This document shows, in pieces, positions 17,730 to 26,621 of a stretch of DNA of 64,000 bases. The number at the start of each line of letters is the position of its first letter. Positions within the stretch are counted from its first letter, which is position 1. This DNA is from Rossellomorea vietnamensis (lineage in GTDB: Bacteria > Bacillota > Bacilli > Bacillales > Bacillaceae_B): the NCBI RefSeq assembly GCF_008180415.1, contig NZ_VTEI01000013.1, positions 91,123 to 155,122 of the forward strand. The letters run 5' to 3'. The notes beneath the pieces are model-generated. The model made no database searches. It was not told where the DNA came from and worked only from the letters and a program-made list of their open reading frames with translations. The position numbers and the translations under genes are program-made.

Positions 17730-19064
17730 ATGCTTGCTGAAAAGCTGTTATTGCACGTTTTTGTCATATTGGCTCCTATTTTGGTGTACACCTCCTTTTT
17801 TGAAAACCGGCGCATTGGACAGTCACCATATTTTATAGGAATGATGTATGGGGTTTCAGCTGTATTGTGTCTTACTGTTTCATACTACAGCTACGGTCTA
17901 TATTGGGACCTCCGCTATGTTCCTCTGGTTCTTTCTGTTTTATATGGAGGTCCTGTCGCAGGGGTCATCACCTTTATTTCGATTATTGGAGCCAGGACTT
18001 TTATGAGCGGCGATGCTCTGTTGTTTGGCTATATCAGTGCCAGCCTTGCTGCATCCGTTCCGTTTTTATTTGTAAAGCGGTTTTGGAGGTATCAGGCTAG
18101 GAAAAGAATTATAACAGCTATCTGGCTGGGGATTTGGCCATCATTTATTATGTTTTCAATCTTGATTTCCTGGCTGATTTTTTCCAAGAATCCTGTCAAT
18201 GACCTTCGGGAGTTAATGGTATATGTCCTTCTATTTGGCGTAATCCAGATTGTAGGCATCGGTTTTGCTTCTATGCTTCACGAAGCTGTAATTGAAAGGC
18301 GCATGATGAGGAAGGAAATGCAGCGTGCTGAAAAGCTGAATACCCTTGGAGAGCTGGCTGCTTCCATAGCCCATGAAGTAAAGAACCCCCTTACTGTTGT
18401 AAAAGGGTTTCTACAGCTGATGAAAAGCCAGGAAAAAAAGAATGATAATTACCAATATCTCAGCCTGGTGTTGAGTGAGCTCGCCCGGGCTGAGGCGATT
18501 ATTAATGATTACTTGAATTTTGCCAAACCGCAGTTTGAAAAAATTGAAAGGCTGGAACTTTCTTCAATCATGTCTGATGTCATTGCCCTTCTTCAACCCT
18601 TGGCGATTAAACAGGGAGTTGAATTGGACAGCCAACTGAAAGAAGAAGTATATCTACACACAGACCGCAACCAATTCAAGCAGGCTCTTGTCAACATCAT
18701 TAAAAATGCCATAGAAGCTACCGCACTTGGGGGAAGAATCAATGTTATCCTATCATCTGATGACCAGGATGTGAGGCTTACTGTAAAAGACAACGGAAAA
18801 GGAATGACCAAAGAGCAGCTCAGCCGGATCGGCACCTTGTTTTATACGACTAAAGACAAAGGAACAGGATTGGGGACGATGGTATCGCTGAGGATCGTCG
18901 AGGCGATGGAGGGGAAAATCACCTATAAAAGCGAGCTTGGCAAAGGGACAGAAGTCAGAGTTGCCTTGCCATTGAACAGACAGTTTCAAGGAAAGGGAAA
19001 CATGCACCTCCAAAAAAATGCAAATAAGGAGCAGGGCACCGGGGAATTAAAATCATTTAAATAG
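17730..19064 (+). CDS. Membrane sensor histidine kinase, KinB-like
   Basis: ATG at 17730 follows a GATGAGGAAA site. The 444-aa protein has six N-terminal helices (about residues 1-190) of the 5TMR-LYT type (YGGPVAGVITFISIIGAR), a dimerisation/phosphoacceptor segment LAASIAHEVKNPLTVVKGF with the H-box His near residue 215, and an ATPase domain (N-box FKQALVNIIKNAIEA, G-boxes DNGKGM and GTGLGT). This matches the architecture of the sporulation kinase KinB (428 aa). No response regulator is adjacent, which fits a phosphorelay kinase acting on a distant Spo0F. The specific role is inference; a different orphan kinase is possible. Confidence 0.85.
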   Translation: MLAEKLLLHVFVILAPILVYTSFFENRRIGQSPYFIGMMYGVSAVLCLTVSYYSYGLYWDLRYVPLVLSVLYGGPVAGVITFISIIGARTFMSGDALLFGYISASLAASVPFLFVKRFWRYQARKRIITAIWLGIWPSFIMFSILISWLIFSKNPVNDLRELMVYVLLFGVIQIVGIGFASMLHEAVIERRMMRKEMQRAEKLNTLGELAASIAHEVKNPLTVVKGFLQLMKSQEKKNDNYQYLSLVLSELARAEAIINDYLNFAKPQFEKIERLELSSIMSDVIALLQPLAIKQGVELDSQLKEEVYLHTDRNQFKQALVNIIKNAIEATALGGRINVILSSDDQDVRLTVKDNGKGMTKEQLSRIGTLFYTTKDKGTGLGTMVSLRIVEAMEGKITYKSELGKGTEVRVALPLNRQFQGKGNMHLQKNANKEQGTGELKSFK

Positions 19065-19217
19065 AATGGGCTGCCTTCCTATTTAGAATGGGGAAAATTT
19101 GATTTGCGGGAGCTTTGAACAGAACAGAGAGAGCAGCTCTTTCCTGGTTGCTTATCAAGATATTTCGAGCGAGTTATGACGGTGGTTTTTGAATAACTTT
19201 CAACCCTTCCAAACTGC

Positions 19218-19258
19218 AAAAAGGAGCGCGGAATCAATCTATTCCGCGCTCCTTTTTT
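19218..19258. terminator. Terminator between the kinase and DMT genes
   Basis: A 17-bp stem (AAAAAGGAGCGCGGAAT with ATTCCGCGCTCCTTTTT) has a 6-base loop and T-runs on both strands, so it can serve both convergent genes. Confidence 0.9.
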
Positions 19259-19264
19259 ACTTTA

Positions 19265-19295
19265 AGCACTGAGAGGGACAGTCCCTTTTAGTGCT
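19265..19295. repeat. Short copy of the GGGAC palindromic repeat
   Basis: The arms AGCACT/AGTGCT flank AGGGACAGTCCCT. Compared with the copy at 1476, the arm changes from GCACG/CGTGC to GCACT/AGTGC on both sides, a compensatory change. Confidence 0.7.
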
Positions 19296-19317
19296 GTAAT
19301 GTATTGAAGTCTCTTCT

Positions 19318-20181
19318 TCAGGCTCCTGCTTTGTCACCTTCTTTATTTTTCATGAACATATAGAAGGAGGCACTGAAAATGATGATATATCCAACAATGC
19401 TCAGGATGTCCGGGATTTGGCCGAATAAAACAATGCTGATCAGTGCTGAATACACGACGGTTGAATAGAAGAAAATCGAGATTTCCTTTGCCGGAGCATA
19501 CTTGTAGGCAATCGTGATCCCAAACTGGCCTAAAGTCGCAAAGATACCGGCAAGAATCAAATAAACCAATTGCCGCGTTTCCATTGGTTCATACCACATG
19601 ATGACAAATGGAAGCAGAACGACAGTAGAAAAGAAGGAAAAATAGAAAACCACTGTATAGAATTTTTCTTTTTGCCCCAATACTCTGAGAACGGTATAGG
19701 CTCCAGCGGCAAAAACGGCTGACAAAATACCTGCCAAGTATGGAATCGTATCCACAGAAAATTCAGGTTTGATAATTAGCAGTGTTCCAAGAAATGCGAT
19801 AATAATGGCGATAATTTGAAATCTGCGGGCTGTCTCTTTCAGGAAAATGGCTGAGAAGATAATCGTCAGAAACGGACTTAATTTATTGAGCATGTCTGCA
19901 TCCGATAAGACGAGTTCATCAATCGCATAAAAGAAAAAAACTATGCCAAGCGTACCCAGTGCTGAACGAAGAAGAAGGAATTTCTGATTCTCTCTTTTGC
20001 CAAACAGCCTTTCCTTATAGTAGATGACAAACCCGAAGGATATGATGGCAGAAATCAAGTTTCTGAACAGGGTTTTCTGGACGGTGGGCAAGTCTCCTGA
20101 AAGCTTCACAAATGCTGCCATCATGGCAAAGCCAAATGAAGAAACCAGCAGGAGCAGGATTCCCTTATTTCTATTTGTCAT
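19318..20181 (-). CDS. EamA/DMT-superfamily membrane transporter
   Basis: ATG at 20181 with GGGAGGA 6 bases upstream. The 287-aa protein has ten hydrophobic segments in two EamA halves; each half has the usual ending (GTLGIVFFFYAIDELVLSDA, and FGITIAYKYAPAKEISIFFY). Length and topology are typical of small-metabolite exporters of the drug/metabolite transporter superfamily. The substrate is not predictable. It runs in the same direction as the YczE-like gene, but a terminator (20224-20253) separates them. Confidence 0.85.
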   Translation of the reverse strand: MTNRNKGILLLLVSSFGFAMMAAFVKLSGDLPTVQKTLFRNLISAIISFGFVIYYKERLFGKRENQKFLLLRSALGTLGIVFFFYAIDELVLSDADMLNKLSPFLTIIFSAIFLKETARRFQIIAIIIAFLGTLLIIKPEFSVDTIPYLAGILSAVFAAGAYTVLRVLGQKEKFYTVVFYFSFFSTVVLLPFVIMWYEPMETRQLVYLILAGIFATLGQFGITIAYKYAPAKEISIFFYSTVVYSALISIVLFGQIPDILSIVGYIIIFSASFYMFMKNKEGDKAGA

Positions 20182-20223
20182 GTTGTCCTCCCAAACGGTA
20201 GATTCGTTACTTCTTGAAAGTGT

Positions 20224-20253
20224 TAAAAAAGAAACTGCCAGGATGGCAGTTTC
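20224..20253 (-). terminator. Terminator of the YczE-like gene
   Basis: The stem GAAACTGCCA/TGGCAGTTTC has a 3-base loop and is followed on the reverse strand by TTTTTT. Confidence 0.85.
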
Positions 20254-20293
20254 GATACGTAGTTATTTTCCAAAAACCACTATAACAAATGAG

Positions 20294-20911
20294 CTACTTA
20301 AAAGAAAGCTTCTGGCTCCAGGCTTTAAGCAGGCCTTCAAACTTAGGGAAGAAAAACTGGACGATGAATCCAAGGGAAAGAGTTACGATGACAGTGCCTA
20401 TCCCCACTGCGCCTCCAAACGCCACAGCAAGAGCAAGGGCCAATCCTTCGCTGATCAGCCGAGAGCTGCGCAGGCTTAATCCAAACCTTTCAGAAATGGC
20501 GACCATGACGGTGTCCATCGGGCTGGAGGGGAACTTTGCCTGCAAATACACTGCAATCCCGACACCAAGTGCGAGAATTCCAATCACAAGTGCAGCTGTT
20601 TGCACACCAAGGTGGTCAGGAGCAAAGTTTTTCAAACCGATCAAGAGCCAAAAATCGATCATCAATCCAATAATGAAAATGGAAAGAGCAGCAAGCAGTT
20701 CAGGCTTCCGTTTTAGCAGAAATGCATTGATAAAAATAAGGATGATACCATTGATGAAGACACAGGTACCGACCGTTATCCCGAAAGTAGTTGATTCCCC
20801 GACGGCCAGCGCATCCCAGGATGAGGCCCCTAAATTGGCTTTGATAATCAACGCAACCCCCAAGGTGAGTATCATTAACCCCACAAAGAAAAAGACCGTT
20901 CGTTCTCTCAT
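20294..20911 (-). CDS. YczE/YyaS-type membrane protein
   Basis: ATG at 20911 with AAGGAAG upstream. The 205-aa protein shows about five to six helices and the family pattern: LGVALIIKANLGASSWDALA at residues 16-35, GTCVFINGIILI, and KFPSSPMDTVMVAISERFGL near residue 125. This matches the YczE/YyaS/YitT-like group. In B. subtilis YczE is needed for lipopeptide production, but how is unclear, and the same role cannot be assumed here. It is a single gene. Confidence 0.8.
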   Translation of the reverse strand: MRERTVFFFVGLMILTLGVALIIKANLGASSWDALAVGESTTFGITVGTCVFINGIILIFINAFLLKRKPELLAALSIFIIGLMIDFWLLIGLKNFAPDHLGVQTAALVIGILALGVGIAVYLQAKFPSSPMDTVMVAISERFGLSLRSSRLISEGLALALAVAFGGAVGIGTVIVTLSLGFIVQFFFPKFEGLLKAWSQKLSFK

Positions 20912-21114
20912 AGATAACTTCCTTTATAAAATATTTTTACGTAACCATAAAAAATGCGATAATAAATAAGAAATGTACATTACCGCTTTAAAGTGAAAAG
21001 AGGGAAAATCTTATCAGTGCTTTACCGCGATGAGGCGCCATAAAGAGTATACTTGTCCCTCTCTGTGAAATATATGTAGTAACGCCTAAATTATACAAAG
21101 GATAGGATGAAATC

Positions 21115-22308
21115 ATGAAAGAAATCATATTGACCGTGAATCCCAAATTCGAAGATAAATTTAAAAAAGGCTTCCCTCTTATCAGCGGCGATGCGCTTGC
21201 ATCTGCAGCAGGACTCCAAGAAGAAGGGAGCATCATCAAGCTGGTAGACAGGCGCAAGCAATTTATCGCCAGAGGTTATTACGGCAAACAGAATAAAGGG
21301 CTGGGGTGGATTTTGAGCTGGAAGGAGCAAGAGCGGATCGACCAGGGCTTTTTTGAAAGAAAGCTGAACAACGCGATCAGCCAAAGGCTTGAATTTTACC
21401 AAAGTGACGAAACGAATGCCTTTCGTGTATTTAACGGAGAAGGTGATGGTATAGGTGGACTGACCATCGACTACTTTAACGGCTATTATCTGATCAACTG
21501 GTATAGTGAAGGCATTTATCAATTCAAAAATGATATCATTCTTTCGCTGAAGCAGCTTGTTGATAGTAAAGGCATCTATCAGAAGAAGCGGTTTGCCCAA
21601 AGCGGAAAGTATATAGATGATGATGATTTTGTCACAGGTGAGCGAGCAGAATTTCCTCTTATAGTGAAAGAAAATGAAGCTAGCTTTGCCGTATATTTAA
21701 ACGATGGAGCCATGGTGGGCGTTTTCCTGGATCAGCGGGATGTAAGGAAACTGATTCGGGACAAGTATGCGGAAGGAAAAACGGTTCTCAACACCTTTTC
21801 TTATACAGGCGCATTTTCCGTCTTTGCTGCCCTCGGCGGAGCGGTGAAGACAACCAGTGTTGACCTGGCAAACAGGAGCGAAGCCAAGACCATCGAGCAG
21901 TTCAGCATAAACGGAATTGACTACGAGGAGCAGGACATCATTGTTATGGATGTCTTTAACTACTTCAAGTATGCCGTGAAAAAACAGCTTAAATTCAATA
22001 TGGTCATCCTCGATCCGCCGAGCTTTGCGCGTTCGAAAAAGCATACTTTTTCAGCAGCAAAGGATTACACCGATCTGCTGAAACAGACCATAGCCATTAC
22101 GGAGAAAAATGGAATCATCGTTGCCTCTACAAATGCAAGCATCTTTGATATGAAAAGATTCAAAAGCTTTATTGACAAAGCGTTTAAAGAATCAGGAAGT
22201 GCCTATAAATTGATGGAGGAATTCTCCCTTCCTGAAGATTTTCGTACTATCAGCCAGTTCAAACAGGGAGATTACCTGAAAGTAGTATTCATTCAAAAGA
22301 TTAAGTAA
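21115..22308 (+). CDS. Class I rRNA methyltransferase, RlmI-like (YwbD type)
   Basis: ATG at 21115 after AAGGATAGGATG-type sequence. The 397-aa protein has an N-terminal PUA-like domain (about 1-75), a central linker with FRVFNGEGDGIGGLTIDYF, and a C-terminal Rossmann methyltransferase. SAM-binding motif I reads VLNTFSYTGAFSVFAALGGA near residue 223, and the catalytic motif reads MVILDPPSFARSK near residue 300. This layout is that of RlmI/YwbD enzymes that methylate cytosine C5 in 23S rRNA using S-adenosylmethionine. The exact target base is inferred from family. It is monocistronic; the upstream gap holds a weak relic of the GGGAC-type repeat. Confidence 0.87.
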   Translation: MKEIILTVNPKFEDKFKKGFPLISGDALASAAGLQEEGSIIKLVDRRKQFIARGYYGKQNKGLGWILSWKEQERIDQGFFERKLNNAISQRLEFYQSDETNAFRVFNGEGDGIGGLTIDYFNGYYLINWYSEGIYQFKNDIILSLKQLVDSKGIYQKKRFAQSGKYIDDDDFVTGERAEFPLIVKENEASFAVYLNDGAMVGVFLDQRDVRKLIRDKYAEGKTVLNTFSYTGAFSVFAALGGAVKTTSVDLANRSEAKTIEQFSINGIDYEEQDIIVMDVFNYFKYAVKKQLKFNMVILDPPSFARSKKHTFSAAKDYTDLLKQTIAITEKNGIIVASTNASIFDMKRFKSFIDKAFKESGSAYKLMEEFSLPEDFRTISQFKQGDYLKVVFIQKIK

Positions 22309-22439
22309 TGAACATACGTTATGAACGAATACGGTCTAAAAGCCGCTGTGGGTCTTACGATTCCGCCATTAGCCCTGCAACAATACCCTTTGTTTAAAAT
22401 TTGACAAGGCATCAGTGAAGTGAAGAGGAGGAACCAGGC

Positions 22440-24717
22440 TTGAAGGAAGTGAGAGTTTCTGTAAGGAATCTAGTTGAGTATGTTTATAAGAGCGGCAGCA
22501 TCGATCAGAAATTCCACACCACCTCCTCGATGACTGAAGGAACTCGTCTTCATAAGAAAATCCAGAAAAACTACAAAGAGGGAGACCGGGCAGAGGAGTT
22601 TTTGAGCACTGTTCTCCCGTTTGATGATTTGTCCTTTATAGTGGAAGGCAGATGTGACGGACTCATTTTTGAAGAAGAAGACGTAATCATTGAAGAAATA
22701 AAATCGACCCGGTCCAGTTTGGGTGATCTGGCAGAAGATTCATATCCGGTTCACTGGGCGCAGGGGAAGTTTTATGCGTATATCTATGCCAAGGATCATA
22801 ATCTTCAAGAAATTTCGGTCAAGCTTACATACATCCACGTGGAAACAGAGGAAATGATTCATTACCTGCAGCGCTTTACGCTGAACCAGCTTGAGGACTT
22901 TGCGTCAAAGACAATTGAAGTTTACTATCCTTTCGCTGAACTGCTGACCACCCACAAGGAGAAAAGGAATGAATCGGCAGCCGCGCTTCCGTTCCCATTC
23001 CCTGAATATAGAAAAGGGCAGCGCCATCTTGCAGGAGCTGTCTATAAGACCATAAAGGAAAAGAAAACCCTATTTGCCAACGCGCCGACTGGTACAGGAA
23101 AGACCATCTCTACGATCTTTCCAAGCGTAAAGGTATTGGCGGAAGAATCTATAGACAAAATCTATTATTTAACGGCAAAAACGATAACGAGAACAACGGC
23201 AGAAGAAGCTTTTGAAATGCTTGAGCAAAAAGGATTGGCGGCCAAAACGCTTACTATTACAGCCAAAGATAAGGCGTGTTTAAAGGAAGAGGGCCTCTGC
23301 CAAAGCGGCTCCTGCCCATTTGCTGAAGGCTATTACGACAAAATCAATGAAGCAGTAATGGATATAATCAGGAATGAAACAAGGATGACCAGGCAGATCA
23401 TAGAGCAATATGGAAGAAAGCACAGAGTCTGTCCCTTCGAATTTTCCATTGATCTTTCCTATATAGCGGATGCTGTCATATGTGACTACAACTATATCTT
23501 TGACCCGCGGGTCTCCTTGAAAAGATTATCTGATTCACAGAAAAAACGGACGGTCCTCCTAACAGACGAAGCCCATAATCTTGTAGACAGGGGAAGGGCG
23601 ATGTTTTCAGCCGAGCTGGAGAAGTCTTCATTCTTAGAGCTTAAACGCAGTTATAAGGAAAAGAACAAAGAATTATATGCGGTCAGCCATGAAATCAATC
23701 GTTTTTTTATCAGTTTGAGAAAGCAGTATGAGGAAACAGGAATGGAAGTTTATAAAGAAGCTTTTCCAGAGCTTTTGGAACTGCTTGAGAGATTCATAGG
23801 AAGTGCTGAAACAGAGCTGGCGGGACAGAGCGGGGAGAGCACCTTGCTCGAGACCTACTTTGCAGCACATAATTTCATTAAGATTTCCTCCTTATATAAT
23901 GAGAATTATGTTACCTATATTGATAGTGGCAAAAGAGAGACGATAATCAGGCTTTTCTGTCTGAATCCATCTGAACTTCTAAGCCGCACAAGCAAAAGCT
24001 TCTCTTCAGCCGTATTTTTTTCAGCCACCTTGTCGCCCTTTCAGTACTATTTCGAGCTGCTGGGCGGAGAACATGAGGACTATCGCTTCAAGATTCCTTC
24101 TCCATTTCCAAAGGAAAATTCCCAAGTTTTCCTGAAGCCGTTGTCAACAAGATACAGGGACAGGGAAAGGAGCATCCAGCCCTTAGTTTCCCTCCCACAG
24201 GAATTAATGAAGCAGCGTCCCGGGAACTATTTGTATTTCTTTCCGTCCTACCGCTATATGAATGAGGTGTATGAAGCTTTTATGAAAAGTGATCCTGATG
24301 CTGATGTGCTTATCCAATCAGCTGGTATGACAGAAGATGAGCGGGAAGCATTCTTGCAAGCTTTTCATGCTGATAGAGAATCTCCTCTCATTGGATTTGC
24401 TGTTCTTGGAGGCATTTTTTCAGAAGGTATTGATTTGAAGGGAGACCGGCTCAATGGTGTGATCGTTGTTGGAGTAGGGCTTCCTCAACTGGGGCCGGAG
24501 AGAGAGATTATTAAGGATCATTTCAAATAAGCTCCGTAAAAATGGATACGACTATTCTTATATCCTTCCCGGCATGAACAAGGTTCTTCAGGCTGGAGGC
24601 AGGCTGATTCGAACAGAGGAAGACACAGGTGTGATCGTGCTTGTTGATGACCGGTATTTGACCCCAAAATACCAGGGGCTGCTTCCGGAAGAATGGTTGG
24701 ATTTTACAGTGTTATAA
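22440..24717 (+). pseudogene. Nuclease-helicase (DinG/XPD-like) with a one-base frameshift
   Basis: TTG at 22440 has AGGAGG (22426-22431) 8 bases upstream. The first frame gives 696 aa. It has an N-terminal PD-(D/E)XK-type domain (VEGRCDGLI then VIIEEIKST, about 66-90) and a superfamily-2 helicase with Walker A APTGTGKT near 215. There are four cysteines of an FeS cluster (CLKEEGLCQSGSCPF, and VCPFEFS near 330) and a DEAH box (LLTDEAHNL near 375). The frame stops at 24528-24530, but the other frame continues directly as FNKLRKNGYDYSYILPGMNK, then the motif VI QAGGRLIRTEED, ending at 24717. One extra A in the AAA at 24525-24527 explains this. Without motif VI the protein should not hydrolyse ATP properly. 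A sequencing error is the alternative. Confidence 0.85.
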
Positions 24718-24838
24718 AAATGTCCTTTGGCTCCGTATTAACACATAAATTCAGTTAATCACGAAAAAAGCTTTCCCCCAATCGGGAGGGCACTGAAAAT
24801 CTACCGAGTTTTATAGTCTACTTGCTTTAACCTAAGAT

Positions 24839-24888
24839 AAAGTCAATACAATCCTTCCTTAAAGAGGAAGGATTGTATTGACTTTTTT
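24839..24888 (+). terminator. Long terminator after the helicase gene
   Basis: Perfect 21-bp arms (24839-24859 and 24865-24885, ending in GACTTT) with a 5-base loop are followed by T. Confidence 0.88.
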
Positions 24889-25017
24889 CTTGCTCTCTAC
24901 CCTGTATCAGCGTTAGAATCCTTTTGTATTTTTTATTTGCCTGCCACCGCTGGAAAGATAGAAGGGTGCTACCGGTGGTGCTTAACTATGTAGTTCAGTG
25001 TTTTGGATACTAAATAG

Positions 25018-25230
25018 AGGAAAGAGATTCCCTTATTTCTTACAAAACTCTAAGAAAAGCTAAAATAGGGGAATAAAATTCCCTTAATTAGCTTAATACG
25101 CTAGAAAAATTGTGCTTTTTATCATATAAGGGAAAAAAGTTTCTCTATTTTCCCCGTAATAACCTTGAAATTGCCGATAAGGGAAAAAAGTTCCCTTATT
25201 TACGGCTGAGTACCCAATTAAGGGAATGAC
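25018..25230. repeat. Array of AAGGGAA/TTCCCTT hairpins, loose ~51-bp period
   Basis: TTCCCTT-type half sites occur at 25028, 25079, 25141 and 25191, and AAGGGAA-type half sites at 25128, 25179 and 25220. Most spacings are 50-51 bp, one is 62 and one is 41. A single similar hairpin occurs at about 63688. The 700-base gap to 25435 otherwise holds only terminators. Confidence 0.7.
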
Positions 25231-25326
25231 TGGACGATTTTCTCTCTAAAGCCCATTACATTATTCACCCAACCAAGCGGAGTGGGCCTCCTCAACAAAA
25301 AACCAGCACTCTTTCATAAAACTTTT

Positions 25327-25371
25327 ATGAAAAAGGCAGAATCGCTCTTGGAAGTGAGCGATTCTGCCTTT
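25327..25371 (-). terminator. Terminator of the ferritin-like gene
   Basis: The 16-bp stem AAAGGCAGAATCGCTC/GAGCGATTCTGCCTTT is followed by TTTTT on the reverse strand. Confidence 0.9.
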
Positions 25372-25434
25372 AAACTAATTGTTGGACTTTTTCAGTGGCC
25401 TCCAAATCGGAGAAAGCTTTTTTCTATCCGTTAT

Positions 25435-25869
25435 TTATTGAAAAGCAGGATCCATCAGCATGCGGTCAAGCTCTTCCATGTGGTGTGTTTCATCAGAGAT
25501 AAGATCATCCAATTTAACAACCAGCTCAGTTAACCCTAATGCTTCTGCCTGTTCTTTACGCACTTTGTAGCGGTCAATCGTTTCTTTCTCTGCTTGGCGT
25601 GCTGCCTGCAGCATTTCCTTCACATTATCGGTCTGCTTAACAGGAGCCGGAGTTGTTGTTGGAGTACCGCCTAGTGTTTTGATTTTTTCTGCCAAGTATA
25701 GAGCGTGGCCTTGTTCATCGCCGACTTCTCCTTCAAAGAAAGGCTTAAGGACTGCGCGGTGCAGACCTGATACGACTGCCGCATAGTTGGTGTACATAAT
25801 CTGTGCTGTATATTCATTTGCTAAATCTTCATTTAATCCTTCAATTAATTCTTGTAAGTTTTGTTCCAT
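25435..25869 (-). CDS. Ferritin-like domain protein (bacterioferritin/Dps-like)
   Basis: Two starts are possible: the ATG at 25881 abuts the GGAGG with almost no spacer, whereas the ATG at 25869 (MEQNLQELIEGL) gives 12 bases and the family's usual N-terminus; I take the latter (144 aa). The four-helix pattern and metal-type residues are visible: NEDLANEYTAQIMYTNYA, GEVGDEQGHALYLAEKI, AEKETIDRY and DLISDETHHMEEL. It probably stores or oxidises iron in the cytosol. A single gene with a strong terminator. Confidence 0.8.
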   Translation of the reverse strand: MEQNLQELIEGLNEDLANEYTAQIMYTNYAAVVSGLHRAVLKPFFEGEVGDEQGHALYLAEKIKTLGGTPTTTPAPVKQTDNVKEMLQAARQAEKETIDRYKVRKEQAEALGLTELVVKLDDLISDETHHMEELDRMLMDPAFQ

Positions 25870-26047
25870 CTCAAAAATCATCCTCCATTTAATTGCTGAT
25901 ATTTTATTAATACCCCTTTAATTCGAGATTAAACTAGCTCTTTACAGAGGCGCAGCTTATAAATCTAGATGATATGGCAAAGACTATGGTCGAATATCAG
26001 AGCTGCAGCTTTGCGGTTCAGAAATGAAGAAAGTGGAGGGAATCAAA

Positions 26048-26206
26048 ATGAGTAAACAAGGTAAGATGAATCCAGACCAAACCTCAGAACAACTGGCTAA
26101 ACAGCAAGGGAAGAATGATGTCGAATTCAGTACTGATGATTTTCAGGCGGGCAACAGCCAGAGCCAGAGCCAAAAGAAGAGCGGCAGACAAAAAAACAAA
26201 AAATAA
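26048..26206 (+). CDS. Small hydrophilic protein, 52 aa
   Basis: GGAGGG lies 7 bases before the ATG at 26048 (MSKQGKMNPDQTSEQLAKQQ), better than the upstream in-frame ATG at 26024. The product is very polar, rich in Gln, Ser, Lys and Asn, with no hydrophobic core, and ends in a Lys/Arg tail. The composition is like small acid-soluble or other spore-associated peptides, but no specific family motif is present, so this is only a suggestion. The next gene starts 60 bases on in the same direction. Confidence 0.55.
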   Translation: MSKQGKMNPDQTSEQLAKQQGKNDVEFSTDDFQAGNSQSQSQKKSGRQKNKK

Positions 26207-26265
26207 AATGAATACCATTGCCTTTGATGGAAAATCCTATGAGTATACTAAGGAGGTGTGGAAAC

Positions 26266-26514
26266 ATGTCAAGAAGAATTGGAGTAGAAGAATCTCTTCA
26301 AAATGTTGTACAAGCACTTCGTGAAAAAGGTCATGATGTTGTGGAATTGAAGCAGGAGACTGATGCACAAGGCTGTGACTGCTGTGTCCTGACTGGACTG
26401 GATTCCAATGTAATGGGGATCGCAAACGTGGTCACTCAGGGTTCTGTTATTGAAGCAAACGGTTTAAGCGCTGATGAGGTTTGTCAGCAGGTAGAAAGTA
26501 AATTACAATACTAA
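26266..26514 (+). CDS. ykuS: YkuS (UPF0180) family protein
   Basis: AAGGAGGTG is 8 bases before the ATG at 26266. The 82-aa protein matches the UPF0180/YkuS family across its length: RIGVEESLQNVVQALREKGH at the start, the cysteine cluster DAQGCDCCVLTGLD in the middle, then VIEANGLSADEVCQQVE. Family function is unknown. It may be cotranscribed with the 52-aa gene upstream. A terminator follows after 7 bases. Confidence 0.9.
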   Translation: MSRRIGVEESLQNVVQALREKGHDVVELKQETDAQGCDCCVLTGLDSNVMGIANVVTQGSVIEANGLSADEVCQQVESKLQY

Positions 26515-26521
26515 TTCAGAT

Positions 26522-26574
26522 AAAAAAGCGAACTCAAAGGCGGAGCTTACATAACCCTTGATTTCGCTTTTTTT
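26522..26574. terminator. Terminator between ykuS and the protease gene
   Basis: AAAAAAGCGAA and TTCGCTTTTTT form the base of the stem, extended by TCAAGG/CCTTGA. T-runs on both strands let it serve both convergent genes. Confidence 0.82.
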
Positions 26575-26621
26575 ATATGACTTCATTTCAGATGTAAAAA
26601 TTGTTCCGCTCCACAACCTGG

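Noticed and set aside
17512..17730. 72-codon frame ending at the kinase start (TGATG overlap)
   Set aside because: It begins inside the last unit of the 53-bp array and has no ribosome site; the overlap with the kinase start is probably chance.
22440..24717. CasDinG or other defence-associated helicase
   Set aside because: The nuclease-plus-helicase form is a common Bacillaceae chromosomal gene, and no defence or CRISPR genes lie near it.
25282..25533. 83-codon frame on the plus strand
   Set aside because: It spans the strong terminator hairpin at 25332 and runs antisense into the ferritin-like gene.
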